This document shows positions 56,519-64,000 of a DNA stretch of 64,000 bases, piece by piece (positions within the stretch are counted from its first letter, which is position 1; every line of letters begins with the position of its first letter). Position numbers and translations under genes: made by a program. The notes under the pieces are model-generated. The model was not told the origin of the DNA and ran no database searches. It worked only from the letters and a program-made list of their open reading frames with translations. The DNA is from Aeromonas sobria (GTDB lineage Bacteria > Pseudomonadota > Gammaproteobacteria > Enterobacterales > Aeromonadaceae), in NCBI RefSeq assembly GCF_000820145.1, contig NZ_CDBW01000016.1, positions 1-64,000 on the forward strand, in the 5' to 3' direction.

Positions 56519-56553
56519 AAACGGGCCCCGCTCATCTTGACCGGGGCCCGTTT
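56519..56553. terminator. Terminator after yajL
   Basis: AACGGGCCCCG and CGGGGCCCGTT form a very stable GC-rich stem with an 11-nt loop, with short A and T runs outside. It lies between the convergent yajL and the 68-residue gene. Confidence 0.85.
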
Positions 56554-56590
56554 GTTATCAGCCGTTGTCGATCACGCCATCTTGTCCGGC

Positions 56591-56797
56591 TCAGTAGTCG
56601 TACTGTTTACATTGCTTGCTCTCGAACTCCCCGCGCCAGCGCGACAACTCCTGTTCGGTACCTAGCGTGTCCCCTTTCTTGATAGCCTGTTCCAGTATCT
56701 CAATCCGGTCGTACAGCCAGCGGCACTCTGCCGTCGGGTTGTTCTTGCTGATGCCAGCCATCGGCAGCAAACAGAGTCCCAGCCAAACATATTTCAT
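56591..56797 (-). CDS. Small exported hypothetical protein, 68 residues
   Basis: The hydrophobic start (MKYVWLGLCLLPMAG) suggests a signal peptide. The mature part is charged and helical, with two cysteines (ECRW, KQCK). No family is recognised. It is transcribed divergently from dinB. The AAGGAG upstream of the ATG supports translation. Confidence 0.6.
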   Translation of the reverse strand: MKYVWLGLCLLPMAGISKNNPTAECRWLYDRIEILEQAIKKGDTLGTEQELSRWRGEFESKQCKQYDY

Positions 56798-56908
56798 CCC
56801 GAAAGCTCCTTGTCATTGTGATGATAAAGGTCTCCTTGGAGTCTATTATTCTAGCCGCAATGAGAGAGATAGAGCTACTGCTGTCCTTGGGGTAAGATGA
56901 TGCCATGT

Positions 56909-56924
56909 CTGTTTATTTATACAG
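56909..56924. promoter_or_regulatory. LexA (SOS) box at dinB
   Basis: CTGTTTATTTATACAG has the CTGT-N8-ACAG core of the gammaproteobacterial SOS box with a fully A/T interior. It lies 4 nt before the ATG at 56929 and just inside a possible longer dinB frame starting at 56905. Confidence 0.85.
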
Positions 56925-56928
56925 TGGT

Positions 56929-57984
56929 ATGCGCAAGATCATCCATATCGACATGGACTGCTTTTTTGCCGCAGTGGAGATGCGGGACAACCCCTCACTG
57001 CGGGATGTGCCGCTCGCCATCGGTGGAGCCTCCGAGCGGCGTGGTGTCATCTCGACCTGCAACTATGTGGCGCGTCGCTTCGGGGTGCGCTCCGCCATGC
57101 CGAGCGCACTGGCGAAAAAGCTCTGTCCGCCGCTGGTACTGATCCCCGGGCGAATGGCGGTGTACAAGGATATCTCCCGCCAGCTCAGGGCCATTTTCCT
57201 CCGTTATACCGATCTGGTGGAACCGCTGTCGCTGGACGAGGCTTATCTCGATGTGACTCATAGCACCTGCTGTGGCGGCAGTGCCACCTTGATGGCCCAA
57301 GAGATCCGTCAGGCCATTGTCAGCGAACTGGGCCTGACCGCCTCGGCCGGGGTGGCACCGAACAAGTTTCTGGCCAAGCTCGCCTCGGAGCAGCGCAAGC
57401 CTGATGGGTTGTTTGTCATTCGCCCCGATGAGGTGGCGGAGTTTGTCTGCCAGTTGCCCCTTGGCAAACTGCCCGGGGTCGGCCGCAAGACTGCCGAGCG
57501 GCTGGAGGCGCAGGGGCTTTACACCTGCGAGGATGCGCGATCCTTACCTGCCGACGAGCTGTGCCGCCGTTTTGGCAAGTTGGGCGAGATGCTGACGAGC
57601 CGGATCTGGGGTCTGGATGAGCAGCCGGTGCAGGCGCACCGGATCCGCAAAACCATCGGAGTGGAGACCACGTTGGCAAGTGATTTGTCGAACGAGGAGG
57701 CTTGTATGACGGTATTGCAGCAGTTGCTGCCGGAGCTAGAGCGGCGTTTCCAGGCTGCTTGTGGTGCCGAGCAGGTGATGGGACAGGGGATTAAAATAAA
57801 ATTTGCCGACTTCCATCAGACTACTGTCTATCGCAGCCAAGGCGGCTATCAGGCCAGCCTGTTTATCCCTTTGCTAAAAGAGGGTCTGCTGCGTGCGGAA
57901 GGGCGTTCGGTGCGCTTGCTGGGGCTGGTGGTGGGGTTGCCAAAAGAGGGGGAGGTTAACCAGCTATCACTGGATTTGCTGTGA
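56929..57984 (+). CDS. dinB: DinB, DNA polymerase IV
   Basis: Pol IV is a Y-family polymerase for error-prone translesion synthesis. The 351-residue form starts [19 protein letters not shown], the same start as E. coli DinB, with catalytic residues in HIDMDCFF and SLDEAYLDV. An in-frame ATG at 56905 would add eight residues. The choice matters because the LexA box lies between the two. The little-finger domain is complete. Confidence 0.93.
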   Translation: MRKIIHIDMDCFFAAVEMRDNPSLRDVPLAIGGASERRGVISTCNYVARRFGVRSAMPSALAKKLCPPLVLIPGRMAVYKDISRQLRAIFLRYTDLVEPLSLDEAYLDVTHSTCCGGSATLMAQEIRQAIVSELGLTASAGVAPNKFLAKLASEQRKPDGLFVIRPDEVAEFVCQLPLGKLPGVGRKTAERLEAQGLYTCEDARSLPADELCRRFGKLGEMLTSRIWGLDEQPVQAHRIRKTIGVETTLASDLSNEEACMTVLQQLLPELERRFQAACGAEQVMGQGIKIKFADFHQTTVYRSQGGYQASLFIPLLKEGLLRAEGRSVRLLGLVVGLPKEGEVNQLSLDLL

Positions 57985-58054
57985 GATGGTTAAGTTTTTG
58001 TTTATAAAGTCGATAATCTACCCATATCGCTCTCTCTTACATAGGAACATTGGC

Positions 58055-60196
58055 ATGAGCGCACTTTCTGTCCAGGGCCGGATTACCCTGATCGCTGGCT
58101 GCTGTCTATTGATCACCGCTGCTGCGCTGGTCGCTTCCTCGATATATAACGCGGACAAGATGCAGCAGCAGGTGCGACAAGCCACCATGCAGGATGCTCA
58201 GCAGTCAGCCGAGAACTGGATGAAGGCGATGGGCTCCGAGCAGGCGGCCAAGGTGACCAGCTATCTCGATGAGGCCTATTTCCGGGCCAGTTTGCTGGCC
58301 GAGAGCGTGTTGTTCCAGCGCAAGAATGCGGCCGACAACTTTGTTCATTCAGAGGCGCTGCGCAGTGCCATCAATCAGCAGTTACACGATGCTGCCGCCT
58401 CATCCACCAATTTGCTCGGGGTATACGCGGTGTTCGAGCCTGACCAGCTGGATGGAGAGGACAGCAATTATCAGGGCTCGACCGAACTTGGCGCCAACGA
58501 CAAGGGACGATTCTCCTCTTACTGGGCCTATGACAATGGCAAGCTGGTTGCCGAGGTGCAGAACGAGGATGTGCTTGCTGACGAGACACCTACCGCTGCT
58601 GGCGGGGTCGAAAACGAATGGTATCGCTGCAGTATCCGCTCCCGTGGACTCTGTTTGCTGGAACCCTATCTGGACGATGTTGGCGACAAAAAAGTCTTGA
58701 TGACCTCGGTCACCGCACCCTTGCTTGATCAGGGGACATTGCTGGGCATGGTCGGGGTCGATATCTCCCTGAGCACTTTGCAAAATCTGGTTTCAGCAAT
58801 GGATCAGGAGCTCTATGACGGCCAAGGCAAGATATTGCTGGTGAGCCATGAGGGGCGAGTGGCGGGGGCGGATCAGTTTGAGGTGACCCTGGGGCGCGGA
58901 TTGGGTCAGCAGTATCAAGGGTTGGCCACCGAGCTGAAAGGGTGGCTCAGCCAGGGACAAGAGCTGAGTCGCTGGAGCAGCGATGGTGCCCTGTTGCAAA
59001 CCTTTATGCCGGTATCGATGCGGGGTACCGACGGTAAATGGGGTATCTATATCGAGTTGCCAAGGGCCGTGGTGCTCGCTTCGGCCCAGCAACTGCAGGA
59101 TGATCTTGCCAGTGAGGCCAATCGTAGCGTGGTCTCGCAGCTGATGATCGGGGTGCTGATTTCACTGGTGGCGTTGATTTTTATCTGGCTGATGGCGCGC
59201 CAGATAGTGGCTCCTATTCGCGCCGTGGTGGCCCGTCTCAAGGATATCGCCACCGGTGAGGGGGATCTGACCCAGCGTATCGAGATCCTGCGACAAGATG
59301 AAATTGGCGAGTTGGCCAAGTGGTTCAACAGTTTCCTCAACAAGCTGCAATCCACTATCAGTCAGGTGATTGATACGGTTGCCGGCACCCGCAGCAGTGC
59401 CGAGCAGGCGGCGCAAGTTGCCGAGCGCACCAGCAGTGGTATGCAGGCCCAGTATCAGGAGATCGATCTGGTGGCGACCGCATTTGAAGAGCTGAGCGCC
59501 ACGGCGCTGCAGGTATCCGGTAATGCCAGCTCTGCAGTTGCGGCGGCCAACACCACAGATGCTGCGGCGCAAGAGGGTAAATATGTGGTCGCAGATACCC
59601 AGGCGGCGATGCGCAAGCTGATGACCATCATCAACGATGCCCAGCCGGTGGTGGAACGGCTCGCCGCCAACAGTGACAACATCAATGACATCCTTATCGT
59701 GATCCAGGGGATTGCCGAGCAGACCAATTTGCTGGCATTGAATGCGGCGATCGAGGCGGCACGGGCCGGTGAACAGGGCCGTGGTTTCGCGGTGGTGGCT
59801 GATGAGGTGCGTAATCTGGCTGGCCGCACCCAGAATGCCATCGTCGAGATCCAGACTCTGATCAGCCTGCTGCAATCCGGTACCGGCGCCGTGGTCAAGG
59901 CGATCCGCGATGGCCATGGTCAGGCGGACGAGACCCTCGCCAAGGTGGACCTCTCGGTGCAGGTGCTGGAGCAGATCATCCAGTCGGTCTCCACTATCCA
60001 TCAAATGAACGAGCAGATTGCCCGTGCAGCCCAAGAGCAGAGCCGGGTGGCAGACGAGATTAATCGCAACGTCAGCAACATTCGCGATGTGAGCCATACC
60101 ATCCGTGCCGAAGCGGCGACCTCTGCCGAAAATGGTCGTGAATTGTCGGTACTGGCAGATAAACAGCAGCAGTTGGTGGGGCAGTTCAAAGTGTAA
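58055..60196 (+). CDS. Methyl-accepting chemotaxis protein
   Basis: The 713-residue receptor has a transmembrane helix at about residues 10-30, a long periplasmic Cache-type sensor (about 35-355), a second helix near 362-382, a HAMP domain (about 383-435: [18 protein letters not shown]) and a cytoplasmic signalling hairpin with [20 protein letters not shown] (about 553-572). The ligand is unknown. ATG 58055 was chosen because earlier in-frame codons run into dinB and precede the first helix. Confidence 0.9.
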   Translation: MSALSVQGRITLIAGCCLLITAAALVASSIYNADKMQQQVRQATMQDAQQSAENWMKAMGSEQAAKVTSYLDEAYFRASLLAESVLFQRKNAADNFVHSEALRSAINQQLHDAAASSTNLLGVYAVFEPDQLDGEDSNYQGSTELGANDKGRFSSYWAYDNGKLVAEVQNEDVLADETPTAAGGVENEWYRCSIRSRGLCLLEPYLDDVGDKKVLMTSVTAPLLDQGTLLGMVGVDISLSTLQNLVSAMDQELYDGQGKILLVSHEGRVAGADQFEVTLGRGLGQQYQGLATELKGWLSQGQELSRWSSDGALLQTFMPVSMRGTDGKWGIYIELPRAVVLASAQQLQDDLASEANRSVVSQLMIGVLISLVALIFIWLMARQIVAPIRAVVARLKDIATGEGDLTQRIEILRQDEIGELAKWFNSFLNKLQSTISQVIDTVAGTRSSAEQAAQVAERTSSGMQAQYQEIDLVATAFEELSATALQVSGNASSAVAAANTTDAAAQEGKYVVADTQAAMRKLMTIINDAQPVVERLAANSDNINDILIVIQGIAEQTNLLALNAAIEAARAGEQGRGFAVVADEVRNLAGRTQNAIVEIQTLISLLQSGTGAVVKAIRDGHGQADETLAKVDLSVQVLEQIIQSVSTIHQMNEQIARAAQEQSRVADEINRNVSNIRDVSHTIRAEAATSAENGRELSVLADKQQQLVGQFKV

Positions 60197-60253
60197 AGGG
60201 ATGAAAAAAGGCGCCATCCGACTGGAGGCGCCAAACACATTCAGATGACAGAC

Positions 60254-60281
60254 GGGGTCAAATCGATAAGATTTGAGCCCC
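60254..60281. repeat. Stem-loop, possibly REP-like
   Basis: GGGGTCAAATC and GATTTGAGCCCC pair with a single bulge around a 5-nt loop in the spacer between the chemotaxis gene and gcvA. It lacks a T-run, so a terminator is unlikely. Only one copy was seen in the window. Confidence 0.3.
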
Positions 60282-60479
60282 TCTTCCCGCAGAGGAAGTA
60301 ACACAACACCACAATCACAGTCGAAAGACTCACGAAAAACACATGTAAACCAACATGTAGTAGAAAATGTGAGCCATATGACGACTGATTGCTGGGCGAA
60401 TTATGTTTATTCACTGGTCGGCCCGCAACCGACAAATTATAATGCGCCCCATTAGAAAAACTCATCGTCGGCTGGTGTC

Positions 60480-61400
60480 ATGTCTCGTCGTTTACCACCG
60501 CTTAATGCCCTCAAGGCGTTTGAAGCAGCGGCTCGCCACTTAAGCTTTACCCGCGCAGCAGAAGAGTTGTTTGTGACTCAAGCTGCCATCAGTCATCAGA
60601 TCAAGGCGCTGGAGGAGTATCTTGGTATCAAGTTGTTCCGCCGTAAAAATCGCTCCTTGTTGCTGACCGAAGAGGGGCAGGGCTATTTTCTCGACATCAA
60701 AGATATTTTTACCTCCATCTCGGAGGCGACCGACAAGTTACTGGCCCGCAGCGCCAAGGGGGCGCTGACCGTCAGTTTGCAGCCGAGTTTTGCCATCCAG
60801 TGGCTGGTGCCACGACTGGTGCGCTTCAGCGAGCGCCACCCTGATATCGATGTGCGGATCAAGGCGGTCGACCTCGATGAAGGGGCGCTTACTGACGATG
60901 TGGATGTCGCCATCTATTACGGGCGCGGCAACTGGCCCGGCCTGCGGTGCGACAAATTGCACACCGAATACCTGATCCCGGTCTGTTCCCCCTTGCTGCT
61001 GACCGGGCCCAAGCCGCTCCGGACACCGGATGACCTGATCCGCCATACCTTGTTGCACGATACCTCACGCCGCGACTGGAAGGCCTGGTTCCGCCAGCTT
61101 GATATCGATGCCCCCAACGTCAATCAGGGGCCTATTTTCAGCCACTCGACCATGGTGATCCAGGCCGCTATCCACGGTCAGGGGGTAGCCCTTGGCCACA
61201 GTGTGCTGGCTCAGCCAGAGATCGAAGCGGGTCGTCTCATCTGCCCGTTTGAGCAGGTGCTGGTGAGCAAGAATGCTTTCTATCTGGTGTGCCAGGAGCA
61301 GCAGTCGGATCAGGGCAAGATAGTGGCCTTCCGCGACTGGATGCTGGAGCTGGTGGAGCAGGAAGAAGCTCGGCGCAGGGCGTTGCTCGGCGATGATTGA
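60480..61400 (+). CDS. gcvA: GcvA, LysR-type regulator
   Basis: The 306-residue protein has the GcvA-type start (RRLPPLNALKAFEAAARHLSF, TRAAEELFVTQAAISHQIKALEE) and a periplasmic-binding-like effector domain. GcvA controls the glycine cleavage system. A TATAAT at 60438-60443 may be its -10 element. The order gcvA, DUF423, rlmM is conserved in relatives, which supports the name. Confidence 0.88.
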   Translation: MSRRLPPLNALKAFEAAARHLSFTRAAEELFVTQAAISHQIKALEEYLGIKLFRRKNRSLLLTEEGQGYFLDIKDIFTSISEATDKLLARSAKGALTVSLQPSFAIQWLVPRLVRFSERHPDIDVRIKAVDLDEGALTDDVDVAIYYGRGNWPGLRCDKLHTEYLIPVCSPLLLTGPKPLRTPDDLIRHTLLHDTSRRDWKAWFRQLDIDAPNVNQGPIFSHSTMVIQAAIHGQGVALGHSVLAQPEIEAGRLICPFEQVLVSKNAFYLVCQEQQSDQGKIVAFRDWMLELVEQEEARRRALLGDD

Positions 61401-62022
61401 TGTGCTGAGGGAGGGGGCAGTTGATGCCCCCGTTCGCATTTTGCTGGCCCATGGCGCTGGCGCGGGGATGGATCATGCTTTTCTTGCGGAGCTGTCACGC
61501 CTGCTGGCGGGGCCCGAGATCGAAGTGGTGCGCTTTAACTTCCCCTACATGACCAAACGGGCACAAGATGGCAAGCGCCGCCCGCCGGACAGGCAGCAGC
61601 TGTTACTCGAGCATTGGCGCCAGATGGTGCGGGAGTTTGCTCATCCGCGGCTATTTTTGGCAGGTAAGTCGATGGGGGGACGGATGGCCGCCGAGTTATA
61701 TCATGACGGTGGCGATGCGATGAATGCTGCAGGATTACTCATTCTCGGGTATCCTTTCCACCCCCCGGCAAAGCCTGACCGCTGGCGGGGGGACGTGCTC
61801 AAGCAAATAAAGGTACCTACTCTGCTGTTGCAGGGAGAACGCGACACCTTCGGCAGTCGCGCCGAACTGGCAGAATTTCCCTTCTCACCCAACGTATCGG
61901 TCCATTGGTTGACCGATGGCGATCATGGTTTCAAGCCACGAAAAGTCAGCGGTGTGAGCGAGCAGGAAAACATGCAGTATGCCGCGGATACCATCAAGCA
62001 CTTTGTTGCCCTGCGCGGGTAG
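61393..62022 (+). CDS. KANL3/Tex30-type alpha/beta hydrolase
   Basis: The 209-residue protein has the fold's GAGAGMDHAFLAELSRLL, nucleophilic elbow FLAGKSMGGRMAAEL (Ser), and late DGDHGFKPRK (His). The start overlaps the gcvA stop by 8 nt. The substrate is unknown. Confidence 0.85.
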   Translation: MIDVLREGAVDAPVRILLAHGAGAGMDHAFLAELSRLLAGPEIEVVRFNFPYMTKRAQDGKRRPPDRQQLLLEHWRQMVREFAHPRLFLAGKSMGGRMAAELYHDGGDAMNAAGLLILGYPFHPPAKPDRWRGDVLKQIKVPTLLLQGERDTFGSRAELAEFPFSPNVSVHWLTDGDHGFKPRKVSGVSEQENMQYAADTIKHFVALRG

Positions 62023-62067
62023 CCAAGTGGTGATGGCAGATGTGCCGGGCCTGACAAGACAGGAATA

Positions 62068-62460
62068 ATGAGGATGCAGATCCACCGACATTGGCTGGTG
62101 CTGGCGGGCTTTTTTGGCCTGACCGGGACCATGCTGGGCGCTTATGGTGCTCACGGTCTGGCGGCGAGCGGTATTACTCCCGCGCTGTTGGCCGCATTCA
62201 ATACCGCCGTGCAATACCAGTTTTTTCACACATTGGCCCTGCTGGTACTGAGCTTTTGTGGCGTGCGCAGCAAGGTGATTAACCTGGCTGGCACCGCATT
62301 TGTGCTGGGGATCTTCGGATTCTCCGGCAGTATTTACGCCATGGTGCTGCTTGGCAGCAAAGGGTTGGGGCTTATCACCCCGGCTGGTGGCCTCTGTTTT
62401 ATGTTGGGATGGGTAGCTCTGATATGGGCTGGCTGTCGTCTTGGAGGAAAAAATGAATAA
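62068..62460 (+). CDS. DUF423 membrane protein
   Basis: The 130-residue protein has four transmembrane helices and the DUF423 signature LGAYGAHGL, plus FHTLALL and [10 protein letters not shown]. It overlaps the rlmM start by 8 nt. The pairing with rlmM is widespread. Function is unknown. Confidence 0.85.
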   Translation: MRMQIHRHWLVLAGFFGLTGTMLGAYGAHGLAASGITPALLAAFNTAVQYQFFHTLALLVLSFCGVRSKVINLAGTAFVLGIFGFSGSIYAMVLLGSKGLGLITPAGGLCFMLGWVALIWAGCRLGGKNE

Positions 62461-63547
62461 TCTGCTGCTTTATTGCCGCCCCGGTTTTGAGAAAGAGGCG
62501 GCGGCAGAGATCACCGAGCGTGCCAGTAGCATGCAGTGCTACGGTTTTGCCCGGGTCAAGGACGACAGCGGTTATGTGATCTTCGAGTTGTATGATGAGG
62601 AGCAGGCCGATCTGTTGGCCCGCAAACTGCCATTCAAAGAGCTTATCTTTATTCGTCAGATGCTGGTGGTGACCCACGAGCTGAAGGATCTGGATGTCTC
62701 CGATCGGATTTCACCGATCATTGAAGCGACCTGTGAGTACACCATTTGTGGTGATGTACGGGTTGAGACCGCTGACACCAACGAAGCGAAAGAGCTGTCG
62801 GCTTTCTGCCGCAAGTTCACTGTGCCGCTGCGTCAGGCGCTGCGTAGCAATGATCGCCTGACCAAGAAGGAGACGCCGCACCGTCCGGTGTTCCACGCCT
62901 TCTTCATGGCTAACGATCACCTGTTGCTGGGTTACTCCTACTCGTTCAACAACTCCGAATTCCACATGGGGATCCCGCGTCTGCGTTGTCCGCCGGATGC
63001 ACCGAGTCGCTCCAGCCTCAAGCTGGAAGAGGCGTTTTACGTCTTTGTTCCCCGTGAAGAGTGGGAGTTGCGCCTCTGTTCCGGCCTGAAGGCGGTGGAC
63101 TTGGGCGCTTGCCCGGGTGGCTGGACCCATCAGCTGGTACGTCGTGGCATGATGGTAACCGCAGTGGATAACGGCACCATGGCCCAATCCCTGATGGATA
63201 GCGGTCAGGTCAAGCACCTGCGCGATGATGGTTTTGTCTGGCGTCCGAGCAAGAAGAATACCTACTGGCTGGTGTGCGACATGGTTGAGAAACCGGCGCG
63301 GGTCGTCCACATGATCGCGGACTGGTTCCGTGAGAATGATTGTCAGGAAGCGATGTTTAACCTTAAGCTGCCGATGAAGAAGCGCTATGCCGAAGCGGTA
63401 CACAACATTGAGGTGTTGCGTGGCATGCTTAAAGAGATCGATAACGCCTTTGTGATCCAGGCCAAGCAGCTCTATCACGATCGTGAAGAGATCACCGTGC
63501 ATGTTTATAACAAGTACTGGATCTCCAAGCTGCAAGCCAAGGAGTAA
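62453..63547 (+). CDS. rlmM: RlmM, 23S rRNA C2498 2'-O-methyltransferase
   Basis: RlmM methylates the ribose of C2498 in 23S rRNA. The 364-residue protein has an N-terminal THUMP-like domain and a C-terminal Rossmann domain with [15 protein letters not shown] and the K-D-K-E catalytic set (KLKAVD region, [16 protein letters not shown]). ATG 62453 gives the standard [20 protein letters not shown] start. Confidence 0.94.
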   Translation: MNNLLLYCRPGFEKEAAAEITERASSMQCYGFARVKDDSGYVIFELYDEEQADLLARKLPFKELIFIRQMLVVTHELKDLDVSDRISPIIEATCEYTICGDVRVETADTNEAKELSAFCRKFTVPLRQALRSNDRLTKKETPHRPVFHAFFMANDHLLLGYSYSFNNSEFHMGIPRLRCPPDAPSRSSLKLEEAFYVFVPREEWELRLCSGLKAVDLGACPGGWTHQLVRRGMMVTAVDNGTMAQSLMDSGQVKHLRDDGFVWRPSKKNTYWLVCDMVEKPARVVHMIADWFRENDCQEAMFNLKLPMKKRYAEAVHNIEVLRGMLKEIDNAFVIQAKQLYHDREEITVHVYNKYWISKLQAKE

Positions 63548-63570
63548 GCTCCTTCGCGAGAGGCTGATCA

Positions 63571-63606
63571 AAAAAACCGACCGCAGTGATGCGGTCGGTT
63601 TTTTTT
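63571..63606. terminator. Bidirectional terminator after rlmM
   Basis: AAAAAACCGACCGCA and its complement flank a 4-nt loop, ending in a run of T residues. It separates rlmM from the convergent gene at the right edge. Confidence 0.92.
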
Positions 63607-63628
63607 GCTTGGCGGGATGGGCGCTCCG

Positions 63629-64000
63629 TCAGAAGCGGTAATCCAGGCGCAGGGATGATTCATCATCGGTCAGCTTTAACTCTATTTGCAGCGGAATGGT
63701 CTTATCGAGCGGGCTGAACTGCATTTTGAGCCCATCACCGCGTAATCTGACGGAAGTATGCATCCCCCCTGCCTTGAATTTGACCTTGGGTCGAAAGCGC
63801 TCGACTGACAGGCTGACGCTCTTCTCTGGGGTCAGATTAAGTTGCGGGTAGGAGGTGATTTTCTGATTACCAACGCTATCGGTAGACACCTCGATGCCAA
63901 ACGAGAGGGCTTTGGGAGCCTTGAGCAGGTCGTTGGTATCCAGGCTGGAACGCCAGACTTCGGTAGCGGCCCGTTTCTCTTGCAGCGGCAGCCTGGGGCT
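63629..64000 (-). CDS. Unknown protein, C-terminal part
   Basis: The frame is open from the window edge to a stop at 63629, giving 123 C-terminal residues. The sequence is beta-rich and ends SSLRLDYRF, with aromatic and charged strands that could be part of an exported or surface protein. I do not recognise the family. An internal GTG exists but the frame continues upstream without a stop, so the gene probably starts outside the window. Confidence 0.6.
   Translation of the reverse strand, partial: SPRLPLQEKRAATEVWRSSLDTNDLLKAPKALSFGIEVSTDSVGNQKITSYPQLNLTPEKSVSLSVERFRPKVKFKAGGMHTSVRLRGDGLKMQFSPLDKTIPLQIELKLTDDESSLRLDYRF

Noticed and set aside
60203..60232. GGCGCC hairpin as terminator of the chemotaxis gene
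   Set aside because: The T-run is on the minus-strand side only, where no gene ends, so it was not called as a terminator for the plus-strand gene.
59162..60304. Open frame of 380 codons on the minus strand
   Set aside because: It is antisense to the chemotaxis receptor signalling domain and shows no motif.

Overview
The window is gammaproteobacterial and most probably Aeromonas. The backbone has a complete Na+-NQR operon with apbE and nqrM, Vibrio/Aeromonas-type flgT and flgO-flgP flagellar genes, an OmpK/Tsx channel, pheL-pheA, rlmG, rlmM, gcvA, dinB and panE, all with GC-rich codon use. The genus is inferred from gene content and was not checked by a search.

Bases 1 to about 23,900 are a genomic island ending at the 3' side of a tRNA-Arg(CCT) gene (23946-24022, minus). 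Its left part is a phosphorothioate (PT) DNA modification and restriction locus. The restriction arm is on the plus strand (3' end of dptG, complete dptH). The modification arm is on the minus strand (dndB-dndC-dndD-dndE, overlapping). A separate minus-strand pair encodes the PT-associated putative methyltransferase and a peptidase M15-like protein. No dndA cysteine desulfurase is visible. Between the converging arms (5300-8590) lies AT-rich DNA with three unusual genes: a four-helix membrane protein translationally coupled to a second DGQHR (DndB-like) protein, and, 1 nt after dndE, a membrane-anchored protein ending in a SAM methyltransferase domain. This slot is the best candidate for an undescribed accessory of the PT system.

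The right part of the island (16.4-23.8 kb) has mobile-element cargo: a RadC-family protein, small unknown proteins, a DUF2787 protein, an LRAT-like protein that lacks the usual catalytic cysteine, two exported unknown proteins, an XRE regulator with two related palindromes upstream, a protein resembling recombination directionality factors, a YqaJ exonuclease and a DUF932 protein. No integrase is present, so it probably lies beyond the left edge.

The backbone follows. flgT diverges from flgO-flgP. pheA is preceded by a Phe-rich leader peptide and an attenuator. Next come several small genes, including a LarE-like protein with a degenerate PP-loop. From 31.6 to 41.1 kb runs a tightly packed run of twelve genes (DUF523/DUF1722, MerR regulator, CPD photolyase, SnoaL-like, SDR, FAD oxidoreductase, DUF1365, cyclopropane-type lipid methyltransferase, DUF2878, Trp-rich protein, chalcone isomerase-like, DUF3833), headed by three copies of an 8-bp box; it looks like a light or singlet-oxygen response operon that repairs DNA and remodels membrane lipids.

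The minus strand then carries nqrABCDEF-apbE-nqrM and bolA. The remainder is rlmG, a YajG-type lipoprotein, a cyclophilin, an AmpG-type transporter, ompK, yajQ, panE, yajL, dinB with a LexA box, a chemotaxis receptor, gcvA, an alpha/beta hydrolase, a DUF423 protein, rlmM and a partial unknown gene at the right edge.
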